Part shown: piece by piece, positions 44,959 through 53,312 of the stretch
Numbering within the stretch: the stretch's first letter is position 1
Layout of the letters: every line of letters begins with the position of its first letter
Origin: Mucilaginibacter phenanthrenivorans
GTDB lineage: Bacteria; Bacteroidota; Bacteroidia; Sphingobacteriales; Sphingobacteriaceae
Length of the DNA: 64,000 nt
Direction of reading: 5' to 3'
NCBI RefSeq assembly: GCF_024721155.1
Contig: NZ_JAHVAP010000001.1
Span: forward strand, 434,001 to 498,000
Translations under genes and position numbers: made by a program
Notes under the pieces: model-generated
The model's database searches: none
Seen by the model: only the letters and a program-made list of their open reading frames with translations
Told to the model about the DNA's origin: nothing

Positions 44959-45798
44959 TTAAAATTTAACCAGTAGCTTTTCAGAAACAAGCTTACCATC
45001 CTTGTAATACTCGAAAAACCAGGCGTCGTTCTTTTTCAGTACTATTCCGTTAGCAGTAGCATTGTTGGCTATAAAATAATTCTCCGCCGAAGTTTTCAGG
45101 AGGGTTAAAACTATTTTCGGTGTAGTATCAATTAATTGATACCCGTTGACAATTGCCTGGGCATATAATGTACCAGCCGGCTGGTTGGTTACCGTTTCTG
45201 TTGTTTTTGCAGGGGGAACTGAAGTCGCTATTTTTGATTTTTCAGGTTCTGCCGAAGTTGCTGGAATAGTTATTTGTTTTTCTGGTGTTGTTGAAGCTAC
45301 TGTTGTGGGTTTTTCAGCAGCTGTTGAAGCTGCTGATGTAACCACCGGCTGAGCTGGCTCATTGGTTGATCCTTTATTGACATACGAAACTTTGTCTAGC
45401 GATGCGAAAGCACCCTTCAAAGCCAAATAGTAGGCAGTTTTATAATCTTTTTCCCGACTTTTACCTTCCTTACTTTTGAAAACAACATTACCCCGGCAAT
45501 CTTTTAATATAACCGTAAGGCTGGTGCTAAACATTCCGCTTTTTTCCAATACGTCAGCATTTAATGCGCTGCATTTATTGTTAGCTATGTCACTAGGCAA
45601 TTCGGCATTATCAAAATAAACTGTAAAACCTTTATCTTGTAAAAAGCCTTTGGTATAGCTGTTTAGTGAGTACTGATCATTTTCCTTAAGGAAATTAAAC
45701 TTTTCGGGCACCACTACATATTTGTAGTTATTAATGGTGTTTTGCGAATAGCTTGAAAAATAGATGAATAAAAAGAACACTAAAACATATCTTTTCAT
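44959..45798 (-). CDS. Hypothetical secreted protein with Thr/Pro/Ala-rich linker
   Basis: 279 residues. Signal peptide MKRYVLVFFLFIYFSSYSQ, then a domain of ~125 residues (NYKYVVVPEKFNFLKENDQYSLNSYTKGFLQDKGFTVYFDN.ELPSDIANNKC, with a second Cys in LKDCRGNVVFKSK). A linker from ~150 to 205 is rich in Thr, Ala, Pro, Ser and Glu. A C-terminal strand-rich domain follows (ANGIVLKKNDAWFFEYYKDGKLVSEKLLVKF). Similar proteins occur across Bacteroidota with no function known. It is monocistronic and AT-rich. Confidence 0.8.
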   Translation of the reverse strand: MKRYVLVFFLFIYFSSYSQNTINNYKYVVVPEKFNFLKENDQYSLNSYTKGFLQDKGFTVYFDNAELPSDIANNKCSALNADVLEKSGMFSTSLTVILKDCRGNVVFKSKEGKSREKDYKTAYYLALKGAFASLDKVSYVNKGSTNEPAQPVVTSAASTAAEKPTTVASTTPEKQITIPATSAEPEKSKIATSVPPAKTTETVTNQPAGTLYAQAIVNGYQLIDTTPKIVLTLLKTSAENYFIANNATANGIVLKKNDAWFFEYYKDGKLVSEKLLVKF

Positions 45799-45975
45799 AT
45801 AAAAGCGATTATAGAACTTAATCTAGATTATTAACCTGGTTTAAAAAATCGAAAATTAACAGTAATTGTATTGGTATTTGATAGCCCTAAAATTAGTGTT
45901 ATTTTTTTGAAAATCTTAACCTGGCGATTATTGATGATATGTTAAAGGCTGTTCAATTTGTTTCTTATAGGTGTA

Positions 45976-46569
45976 TTAATCATCCAACCCTTTTCCATCT
46001 AAAATTTGCGGGATCCATTTTTCAACCCTTTCCTGCCGGGTTTTGGATTGCTTGGCTTGCGAAAAATAAAGCAGGTACCCTTTTTGCCGCCCAGGTGTGA
46101 GTGCCTCAAAAGCTGTTTTTAAAGCAGGGATCCGTTCTAACTTATATTGAAATTCTTCGGGCATTTTGAAATCGTCTGTCTTTTTAAATTCCACCTTTAA
46201 ACCAACTTTTTCAACTTCAATGGCTTCATAAATATAAGCTTTCAGGGTGGCCGCCATCGCCACAATCTCCTCGATATTGGTGAACCTGATTTGGCGCGCC
46301 GACTGCACATTCTCTGTTTGTTGTACCAGGATACCCTCGGGATCATTTAACAATACACCTTTAAAAAACAAAAACGCGCAGTACTCTTTAAATGTGTGGA
46401 TCAATACGACGTTGTTTTTCTGAAGCGTGTAACACGGACAACCCCACTTCAATTCTTCAGTAAGTCCGCAGTCGAGAACGATCATTCTTAGTTTTTCGAT
46501 TTCTTCCTGCCACTTTTTGGCTTTATTGAAATAGAAATCGACCTTGGGATTCATTTCTTGTGCTATCAT
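45976..46569 (-). CDS. YdeI/DUF1801 family protein
   Basis: 197 residues from ATG 46569 (MIAQEMNPKVDFYFNKAKKWQEEIEKLR); the frame also opens at 46605. The N-terminal DUF1801 (YdhG-like) domain has ELKWGCPCYTLQKNNVVLIHTFKEYCAFLFFKG. The C-terminal helical part, FQYKLERIPALKTAFEALTPGRQKGYLLYFSQAKQSKTRQERVEKWIPQI, is typical of YdeI/OmpD-associated proteins. It is cytosolic; some relatives affect bacteriocin tolerance, but the molecular function is unknown. It is the last gene of the ArsR-SRPBCC-DoxX operon. Confidence 0.88.
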   Translation of the reverse strand: MIAQEMNPKVDFYFNKAKKWQEEIEKLRMIVLDCGLTEELKWGCPCYTLQKNNVVLIHTFKEYCAFLFFKGVLLNDPEGILVQQTENVQSARQIRFTNIEEIVAMAATLKAYIYEAIEVEKVGLKVEFKKTDDFKMPEEFQYKLERIPALKTAFEALTPGRQKGYLLYFSQAKQSKTRQERVEKWIPQILDGKGLDD

Positions 46570-46619
46570 GGTGTATGTATTTTGTTTAATGCATTTTCTT
46601 AGCAAACCTCGAAAATCTG

Positions 46620-47003
46620 CTATTGGTTTATGGAAATAATTTTTCTATCAGCAGGCCTCAAATACCATGATAATACAGTAAAAATGGCCAACACAACCGG
46701 GGCAATTATTTGAATTGAAACGTCATCGCTGGCAATATGCGAGATCACCGCTCCGCTCATTACGAAAAATATGCCTGCGTAGGCCCATTCCTTAAGCAAT
46801 TTAAAATTAGGGATTAATATCGCAATTATGCCCAGCATCTTCCAAATCCCTATAAGCGAAATAAAGTAATTAGGATACCCAAGGGGTTTAAAACCCTGCA
46901 CAACCCCTTTTACCTGCACAGCTTGTGCCAATCCACCCGAAAAAATACAAAAGGATAATAATACCGTAATTATCCAATACCAAAGCAACTTTCTCTTTCC
47001 CAT
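46620..47003 (-). CDS. DoxX-like membrane protein
   Basis: 127 residues with four hydrophobic helices (about 8-26, 46-66, 72-90 and 96-114). It has the DoxX-like pattern GYPNYFISLIGIWKMLGIIAILIPNFKLLKEWAYAGIFFVMSGA. It sits 7 nt after the SRPBCC gene. Such DoxX proteins commonly travel with ArsR/SRPBCC genes in Bacteroidota. The role is unknown, perhaps membrane redox protection. Confidence 0.88.
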   Translation of the reverse strand: MGKRKLLWYWIITVLLSFCIFSGGLAQAVQVKGVVQGFKPLGYPNYFISLIGIWKMLGIIAILIPNFKLLKEWAYAGIFFVMSGAVISHIASDDVSIQIIAPVVLAIFTVLSWYLRPADRKIISINQ

Positions 47004-47010
47004 GTTATAA

Positions 47011-47478
47011 TTATTTTAATTTGTTTACGATGTCTTGCAACCTGTTATGCGCCATGTTTATACCCTGGGCAAAAGGCAGCTTCAACATTTGATCCCGGAG
47101 AGCAACTGATTTATATATCGAATGTATAGTGAGTTTGCTGGTGTCGTCGGTGAGCTGTTCAAATTCTAAAAACTCAAGCTGAACCCCAAAAGGTGCATTT
47201 TCCATTTCAAATGTCCGTGTGATTTTCTGGTTTGGAATAAACTCGTGGATTACCCCATTCGCCCGAAATACCACGTTTCCTTTAGCATCAGATGTTTCAA
47301 ACTGGTAACTGCCGTTTTTTTTGGCTTCGAGTTTCAAAACCTTCGTTCCCATCCATTGTTCAACAATTTCGGGTTCAATATGGGCTGTGAAAAGCAATGC
47401 TAACGGGAGGTCAAATTCCCTCGTAATTGTCAGGCCTTGCTCGTCGTCGTTTGCGCTGATTTTTGTTTTTAGTTCCAT
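47011..47478 (-). CDS. SRPBCC/AHSA1-type START-like protein
   Basis: 155 residues of one START-like domain. Opening ITREFDLPLALLFTAHIEPEIVEQWMGT is the AHSA1 pattern, followed by SYQFETSDAKGNVVFRANGVIHEFIPNQKITRTFEME and KLTIHSIYKS. It is cytosolic and may bind a hydrophobic ligand. It lies 6 nt after the ArsR gene, and such ArsR/SRPBCC pairs are a standard gene pair. Confidence 0.9.
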   Translation of the reverse strand: MELKTKISANDDEQGLTITREFDLPLALLFTAHIEPEIVEQWMGTKVLKLEAKKNGSYQFETSDAKGNVVFRANGVIHEFIPNQKITRTFEMENAPFGVQLEFLEFEQLTDDTSKLTIHSIYKSVALRDQMLKLPFAQGINMAHNRLQDIVNKLK

Positions 47479-47484
47479 CGTAAT

Positions 47485-47808
47485 CTAATTTTTGGGTTTA
47501 TAGTTTTTCATTATGCTTTCCAGTTTATTGAACCTGTCATCCCACATTTGGCGGAATGGCTCTATGAAGTCTGCTACTTCCTTCATGTTTTTTGCGTTGA
47601 TATAGTAGTAAATTTCCCTGCCATTTTGCTTTTGTTGAAGTAATTCGCACTCGGTAAGGATCTGCAGGTGTTTTGAAACTGTTGGCCTGGCCGTATCAAA
47701 ATTTGAGGCTATTGCGCCTGCCGTCATGGTTTGTGAGGCAACCAACAGGAGTATAGCCCGTCTAGTCGGGTCGGCTATGGCCTGGAATACGTCTCGTCTT
47801 AAATTCAT
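47485..47808 (-). CDS. ArsR-family repressor
   Basis: 107 residues, winged helix: [64 protein letters not shown]. There is no CxC metal site in the recognition region, so it is of the SdpR-like non-metal type. It is first in the operon. Two tandem inverted repeats lie immediately before its ATG (47811-47828 and 47837-47854) and probably make it autoregulatory. Confidence 0.92.
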   Translation of the reverse strand: MNLRRDVFQAIADPTRRAILLLVASQTMTAGAIASNFDTARPTVSKHLQILTECELLQQKQNGREIYYYINAKNMKEVADFIEPFRQMWDDRFNKLESIMKNYKPKN

Positions 47809-47810
47809 CG

Positions 47811-47854
47811 TGTAGTTATTTGACTACAAATATATATGTAGCTATTTAACTACG
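47811..47854 (-). promoter_or_regulatory. Tandem operator of the ArsR operon
   Basis: Site 1 is TGTAGT-TATTTG-ACTACA (47811-47828), a perfect 6-bp inverted repeat. Site 2 is TGTAGC-TATTTA-ACTACG (47837-47854), with changes in the outer and inner pairs. Their centres are 26 bp apart, and site 1 begins 3 nt from the start codon. Their place and form suit binding of two ArsR dimers. Confidence 0.75.
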
Positions 47855-48002
47855 CAAATGTTTTTGAAAATTTTTTGATGCAATTGGGAGGAGGCTGGAT
47901 TTGTAACAGCTAATTACCGGGCGTTGTCTCAAAAAGATTGAAATAGCGACCAACCAAACCGGATAAATAGTAACTTTCTCAATATTTTGATATAATCGCA
48001 AC

Positions 48003-48575
48003 ATGAAAAAAATTGTCGCCCTTTGTTTAGCACTAACAATATCATTCACTGCGTTTGCACAGAAGCTAGTGCACTGCTTGATTAAAACCCCGCTCGGTAA
48101 TATTGCTATCGAGCTTTACCCCGCCAAAGCGCCGGTAACTGTGGCAAACTTTATGCAGTATGTCGACAAAAAGCTATACAATGGCAGCAGTTTTTTCAGG
48201 GTATGCACCCCGGCTAACGAAGCCACACGAAAAGTAAAGATCCAGGTGATACAGGGTGGCAATGTGCCTGAAAAGTCGAGCCTGCCGAGCATAAAAATTG
48301 AGACAACTAAAGTTACCGGGCTACTACACCAAAACGGCACACTTTCCATGGCGCGCAGTGGCCCAAACTCTGCCACAAGCGAATTTTTCATCTGTATCGG
48401 TAACCAGCCCGCTTTAGACTACGGCGGTGCCCGCAACCCCGACGGGCAGGGCTTTGCCGCCTTCGGTAAAGTAATCGCCGGTATGGGTGTTGTGAAAAAA
48501 ATTCAGGCACAAAAAGATAAAGACCAATATTTGGTGGCGCCGTTGAAGATTTATAGTGTGAGTAGGGTGGAGTGA
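48003..48575 (+). CDS. Secreted cyclophilin-type peptidylprolyl isomerase
   Basis: 190 residues with a signal peptide (IVALCLALTISFTAFAQ). Cyclophilin features: IKTPLGNIAIELYPAKAPVTVANFMQYVDKKLYNGSSFFRVC, VIQGGN, HQNGTLSMARSGPNSATSEFFIC and FAAFGKVIAGMGVVKKIQ. It catalyses proline cis-trans isomerisation in the periplasm. The usual W in the active site is not evident, which is common in bacterial types. The gene is divergent from the ArsR operon. Confidence 0.93.
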   Translation: MKKIVALCLALTISFTAFAQKLVHCLIKTPLGNIAIELYPAKAPVTVANFMQYVDKKLYNGSSFFRVCTPANEATRKVKIQVIQGGNVPEKSSLPSIKIETTKVTGLLHQNGTLSMARSGPNSATSEFFICIGNQPALDYGGARNPDGQGFAAFGKVIAGMGVVKKIQAQKDKDQYLVAPLKIYSVSRVE

Positions 48576-48599
48576 TTAATTATCCCACTTACCTTGTCC

Positions 48600-48669
48600 G
48601 TGCCCGCGAAGTGTTCCATTTTTCACAGTGGAACACCCGGAACGCTATGAAACATGCTGATTATCAGTG
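48600..48669. repeat. Right arm of the 70-nt inverted pair
   Basis: GTGCCCGCGAAGTGTTCCAT, then TTTCACAGTGGAACACCCGG, then AACGCTATGAAACATGCTGA and TTATCAGT. It is the reverse complement counterpart of 44456-44526. Confidence 0.65.
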
Positions 48670-48725
48670 TTTCTAATTTTGCTAGTTAGTAAATTATCCT
48701 AAATATGAAATATTAAAAGCACCAC

Positions 48726-49460
48726 ATGCCATTTTTATCTCAAATATCGCTCCCGCCTGTGCAGGATGGCAGTTACCTGCAAAACATCCCGAGCCTTAAT
48801 AATGGGTTGCAACTCAGGCTGAAAAATAATGTTACATTTTTTGTAGGCGAGAACGGATCGGGTAAGTCTACGTTGCTGGAGGGGATTGCCGAACAATGCG
48901 GGTTCAGCCTGAGGGGAGGTAACAGGAACCACAATTTAAATACCGGGCATAGGTTTGAAGGGTATGAATCAGCATTAGCGCCATACTTGCAACTGTTATG
49001 GACGCCACGCCGGATCAACGAAGGCTTTTTCATGCGGGCAGAAAGCTTTTTTAATTTTGCTTCCTACATCGATGAACTGGCTGTGGACGACCGCCGCATT
49101 TTCAATGCCTATGGCGGGCGGTCATTGCATGAACAGTCGCATGGAGAATCTTTCCTCTCCTTATTTAACAACCAGTTTGAATCCGGCATCTATATCCTCG
49201 ACGAGCCCGAGGCCGCCTTATCGCCGGCAAGGATCTTAGCTTTCATGTCGGTTATCCATGAACTTGATAGGAGCGGCCGGGCCCAGTTCCTGATCGCCAC
49301 CCATTCGCCAATGCTTATTTGTTATCCGGGTGCCGCTATTTACCAGTTTGATGAAGACGGCGTTCGCGAAACAACGTACGAAAACACCGAACATTTTTAT
49401 CTTACCAAATCGTTCCTGGATAACCCGGCGTTATATCTTCGCCACTTGATGGATGAGTAA
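48726..49460 (+). CDS. AAA-type ATPase with SMC/ABC-like fold (AAA_21 group)
   Basis: 244 residues, soluble. Walker A is FFVGENGSGKSTLLEGIAEQ (residues ~38-57). Walker B and the D-loop are SGIYILDEPEAALSP (~151-165), and the switch His is in FLIATHSPMLI (~191-201). There is no LSGGQ transporter signature; SHGESFLSLF occupies that place, as in the small family of predicted ATPases related to RecF/SMC heads. Such proteins are cytosolic, with roles ranging from DNA repair to defence; none can be assigned here. It is 208 nt upstream of fusion paralog 3, separated by that gene's operator. Confidence 0.88.
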   Translation: MPFLSQISLPPVQDGSYLQNIPSLNNGLQLRLKNNVTFFVGENGSGKSTLLEGIAEQCGFSLRGGNRNHNLNTGHRFEGYESALAPYLQLLWTPRRINEGFFMRAESFFNFASYIDELAVDDRRIFNAYGGRSLHEQSHGESFLSLFNNQFESGIYILDEPEAALSPARILAFMSVIHELDRSGRAQFLIATHSPMLICYPGAAIYQFDEDGVRETTYENTEHFYLTKSFLDNPALYLRHLMDE

Positions 49461-49555
49461 TAAGGCTTAAAGCAACCCCGGATAATACCCGGTGTAAACT
49501 TAAAAGCGTGCAAAACCCTCTTTCCAGGCGTTTGCGTGTACTGTCTTAAGTTTAA

Positions 49556-49589
49556 AAACGAACATCTTTCCGTTCGGTTTTGTTACAAT
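49556..49589 (+). promoter_or_regulatory. Conserved fusion-gene operator, copy 3
   Basis: AAACGAAC (49556-49563), 8 nt, GTTCGGTT (49572-49579), 2 nt, GTTACAAT (49582-49589). An additional half-site-like GTTCGTTT follows at 49591. The right half-site ends exactly 90 nt before TTG 49669. Confidence 0.75.
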
Positions 49590-49668
49590 TGTTCGTTTAA
49601 GTTATTTATTAATATTCTGCTTATTAATGTTTTATGAATTTGGAACATGAATTGATCTGATTGATTAC

Positions 49669-52600
49669 TTGAAACTATATACATTTCATATTACTCTTTT
49701 TGATGCAGCGTTCTTTGGCGCGCTGTTTATCGGCCTTACTTTTATTTTGCTTTTGTGCTTTTCGAACCGGGAGAACCGTTCAGCTAACCGCTTTTTGACC
49801 ATGGCGCTGGGTGTTGCTTTTTTGTGGATAGCAAGGATCTTAGCTATTGACATTCACCTGGCAGTTTTCGTTCCTTTTTGGAGCCGTTTACCGATGCAGT
49901 TTTCACTTGCGTTTGGGCCGCTTTTGTACTTTTATGTGTTGAAAATAGCCAGGCCGGAATATAAGTTCGGCCGGAAGGATTGGCTGCATCTTAGCCCGCT
50001 GTTGCTGGAGTTTGTTGCTTTTGCTTTGGGGGTACGGGAAAGTATCATAACAGGCACGGAAACTTACGATACAGAAATTTTGCACCGGTTAAACCCGGTT
50101 TTACAATTACTGGCTTTCATCTCGGTTATTAGCTATCTCTTTCAATGCCACAGGCTCATTGAAAATTACTATAAACAGCTCAAATTTAATGGCGGAGACC
50201 GGTACCGGCTGGAGCTGCGGTGGCTGGACAACTTATTGGCTGGTTTTGGGTTGGTATGGTTGCTGTGGATCCCCGTTGCGATTTTCTCCGCGGGCTTGCA
50301 AATCACCTGTTTTATGTACCTCCTTTTATTCTCTATGATGATTTGGATGGCGGCGAAAGCATTCTTGAGGCCGGAAGCGAGCGAAATAAATAATCCACCC
50401 GTGTTTTTAAAACCAACTATGCCAGCAGAGCTGAAGCAAAAAGGGGCCTGGCTAAAAAACGTGGTTAAAGAAAATCGCTGCTATGAAGATCCTGAACTAA
50501 GCCTGGGTTCACTAGCGATAAAGCTGGAGCTAACTACCCATGAACTATCCCGGATCATCAATACGGCGCTCAAAAAAAGCTTTAATGATTTTATTAATGA
50601 GTTTCGCGTTTGGGCAGTGACGCGGAAAATGCAGGATCCGGCGTATGATCATATCACCCTGCTGGGGATCGCATTTGAATCGGGGTTTAACTCCCAAAGC
50701 ACTTTTACCCGCATTTTTAAGCAGGTAACGGGGAAAAGCCCGCTGGAATATAAAAATGATTTGAAAAAAGATTACCCATCTTATAAGTTGGGCAGTCATC
50801 CCGGGTTTGCGGAGGTAATTTCGAACCAGAAATCAAACCGCAATTTTATGTTTAAGAATTATTTTAAGACAGCCTGGCGTAACCTTACGCGTAATAAAAG
50901 TTACGCTGCTATCAATATTACCGGTCTGGCAATTGGTATCGCCGCTTGCCTGCTGATATTCCTGGTGGTTCAGTATGAAACGAGCTTTGACAACTTCCAC
51001 ACGAATAGGGAACGGATCTATCGGGTAGTAAATGTCACGCACGGCCCTGATGGCGTAAAGATGGGTGGCGGAACGCAAGTGCCATTAGCAGACGGTCTGA
51101 AGCTTGATTTTCCGCAATTAAAGAATGTAGGTTCTATTATGCTGAACGACGGTACGCATTACTCTATAGCCGGAAGCACCGTAAAAAAATTCAAGGAAGA
51201 TTCTGCCTACTACGCTGACCCGCAATTCTTTCAGATATTTAATTTCAAATGGCTTGCCGGGGATAAGAAAACAGCATTGGCTGAACCAAATGCGATGGTA
51301 TTGAGCCGCGCTGAAGCAGACAGATTTTTCGGCGACTGGAACACGGCAATGGGTAAAACGGTTAAATACGAAAACAAGCGCGATTTTAAAGTTACAGGTA
51401 TCATTGAGAATACACCGGCAAATACCGATTTCCCGATGAGGTTATTGTTGTCATGGACTACGCTGGTAAGTAAGGGCGGCGATCTTAACGGCAACGTACA
51501 GGATTGGATAAGCACATTCAGCGACAGGAATACCTACCTAATTCTACCGGCAGGTATAACCGAAAAGCAGTTCAACGCCGACCTGGTTGCATTCGCTAAG
51601 AAGCACATCCCGCCACCGTATAATAAAACTAACTCCCTGCAATTGCAGCCGTTAACAGATATGCACTACGATACGTCGGTTGGCGTGTACGGTGGGCACC
51701 CATTTAGTAAGCAGCTCATTAATGTGATCAGCTTAATCGGCTTGTTTCTGCTGATTATAGCCTGTGTGAATTTCGTTAATCTTGCCACGGCCCAGGCTAT
51801 AAACCGCTCGAAGGAGGTAGGGATCAGAAAGGTGCTGGGTAGTAACCGTTACCAGTTGGTGTTGCAATTTATCAGCGAAACACTCATCATCACCTTATTT
51901 GCAGTTATACTTGCCTCGGTAATTTCTATGATCGCATTACCACTGTTAAACGATCTGCTTGAAATACATTTGAGCGGCGACTTTTTACTGAATACATTGG
52001 TGCTCTTGTTTTTAATAGGTGTGGTTGTTGGTGTTACCCTCCTTGCGGGGTTCTATCCGGCCCTGGTGTTATCCGGGTTTAACCCGATAGAAGCGTTGAA
52101 AAACAAGATTAAAGCCGGACGCTCAAGCGGAGTCTCTTTGCGCCGGGTATTGGTAGTAACACAATTTTGTATCGCGCAATTCCTGGTGATTGGTACGCTG
52201 GTGTTGATCTACCAGATGAATTACTTTAAGAATAAATCGCTGGGGTTTAATAAGGACGCCGTAATTACAGTTCCGTTTCCGGGCGACAGCGTTAGTGAGA
52301 CAAGGATAAATGCATTAAAAGAGCAACTCTTACAGCAACCGGGAATCAAGGACGTAAGTATCAGCCTATACGGGCCGGCCGAGAACAGCGGCTGGTTCAG
52401 TGATTTTAGGTTCGATAACGCGCCAAAGGCAGTCGACTTTAACTCAAGCCTGAAATGGGCCGACCCGGAATATTTCAAACTATACGATATCCGGTTTGTA
52501 GCCGGTGGGCCCTACAAAAACACGGATACCATATCCGGTTACGTGGTGAATGAAACGTTGATCCATAAACTGGGTATTACCGATCCAAAACAGGCCATAG

Positions 52601-53265
52601 GAAAATACATTATGCTATGGGGTGTTCCAAAACTGAATGCCCGGATAACCGGCGTGGTGAAGGACTTTAACGCAGGTTCGTTGCGAAAAGCTATACCGCC
52701 GGTTTTGATGGGGCCATGGAAGGATCATTATTCAAAGTTCAATATCAAAATTCAATCGAAGGATGTGCACCAAACGCTGGCTGGTATTGAAGGCCTATGG
52801 AACAAAACTTTCCCGGATGGCATTTACGAATATCAATTCCTCGACAAAACGATCGCTGATTTTTATAAAAGTGAGGACGAATTAGCCTCGCTTTATAAAA
52901 TATTCGCCGGGATTGCCATATTCATTTCCTGCCTGGGCTTGTATGGCCTGGTATCATTTATGGCGGTGCAGCGCATTAAGGAAGTAGGGATCCGTAAAAC
53001 ATTGGGCGCTTCGGTAGGGGACATCGTGTACCTGTTCTCCAAAGAATTTACGGTGCTTATTGTTATTGCATTCGCCATCTCTGCACCGCTTGGCTATTAT
53101 TTTATGCATGCATGGCTGGAGGATTTTACGTACCGGATCACCATTGGCCCCGGCATATTTATCCTGGCGATCATTACCTCGGTTTTTATTGCATGGATTA
53201 CGGTTGGGTATAAATCCGTCAGGGCGGCGCTCACCAATCCGGTAAAGAGTTTGAGGAGTGAATGA
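49669..53265 (+). CDS. AraC-type membrane regulator fused to MacB/FtsX ABC permease (paralog 3)
   Basis: 1198 residues, with TTG as the only start in frame. N-terminal helices start MKLYTFHITLFDAAFFG. The AraC HTH is at ~270-375 (DPELSLGSLAIKLELTTHELSRIIN and FRVWAVTRKMQDPAYDHITLLGIAFESGFNSQSTFTRIFK). The linker (about 15 residues shorter than in paralogs 1 and 2) leads to ATG 50848 (codon 394), then an 805-residue permease with MacB-type periplasmic domains and coupling loops AINRSKEVGIRKVLGS and AVQRIKEVGIRKTLGA, ending TNPVKSLRSE. Hydrophobic segments of the first FtsX module lie at ~420-440 and ~685-800. It is 208 nt downstream of an AAA ATPase that lacks an ABC signature. See paralogs at 7173 and 31731. 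Confidence 0.87.
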   Translation: MKLYTFHITLFDAAFFGALFIGLTFILLLCFSNRENRSANRFLTMALGVAFLWIARILAIDIHLAVFVPFWSRLPMQFSLAFGPLLYFYVLKIARPEYKFGRKDWLHLSPLLLEFVAFALGVRESIITGTETYDTEILHRLNPVLQLLAFISVISYLFQCHRLIENYYKQLKFNGGDRYRLELRWLDNLLAGFGLVWLLWIPVAIFSAGLQITCFMYLLLFSMMIWMAAKAFLRPEASEINNPPVFLKPTMPAELKQKGAWLKNVVKENRCYEDPELSLGSLAIKLELTTHELSRIINTALKKSFNDFINEFRVWAVTRKMQDPAYDHITLLGIAFESGFNSQSTFTRIFKQVTGKSPLEYKNDLKKDYPSYKLGSHPGFAEVISNQKSNRNFMFKNYFKTAWRNLTRNKSYAAINITGLAIGIAACLLIFLVVQYETSFDNFHTNRERIYRVVNVTHGPDGVKMGGGTQVPLADGLKLDFPQLKNVGSIMLNDGTHYSIAGSTVKKFKEDSAYYADPQFFQIFNFKWLAGDKKTALAEPNAMVLSRAEADRFFGDWNTAMGKTVKYENKRDFKVTGIIENTPANTDFPMRLLLSWTTLVSKGGDLNGNVQDWISTFSDRNTYLILPAGITEKQFNADLVAFAKKHIPPPYNKTNSLQLQPLTDMHYDTSVGVYGGHPFSKQLINVISLIGLFLLIIACVNFVNLATAQAINRSKEVGIRKVLGSNRYQLVLQFISETLIITLFAVILASVISMIALPLLNDLLEIHLSGDFLLNTLVLLFLIGVVVGVTLLAGFYPALVLSGFNPIEALKNKIKAGRSSGVSLRRVLVVTQFCIAQFLVIGTLVLIYQMNYFKNKSLGFNKDAVITVPFPGDSVSETRINALKEQLLQQPGIKDVSISLYGPAENSGWFSDFRFDNAPKAVDFNSSLKWADPEYFKLYDIRFVAGGPYKNTDTISGYVVNETLIHKLGITDPKQAIGKYIMLWGVPKLNARITGVVKDFNAGSLRKAIPPVLMGPWKDHYSKFNIKIQSKDVHQTLAGIEGLWNKTFPDGIYEYQFLDKTIADFYKSEDELASLYKIFAGIAIFISCLGLYGLVSFMAVQRIKEVGIRKTLGASVGDIVYLFSKEFTVLIVIAFAISAPLGYYFMHAWLEDFTYRITIGPGIFILAIITSVFIAWITVGYKSVRAALTNPVKSLRSE

Positions 53266-53312
53266 TATATTAAATTCCTGCATGATATGGTAATGACCAG
53301 TATCTTCGTTAA

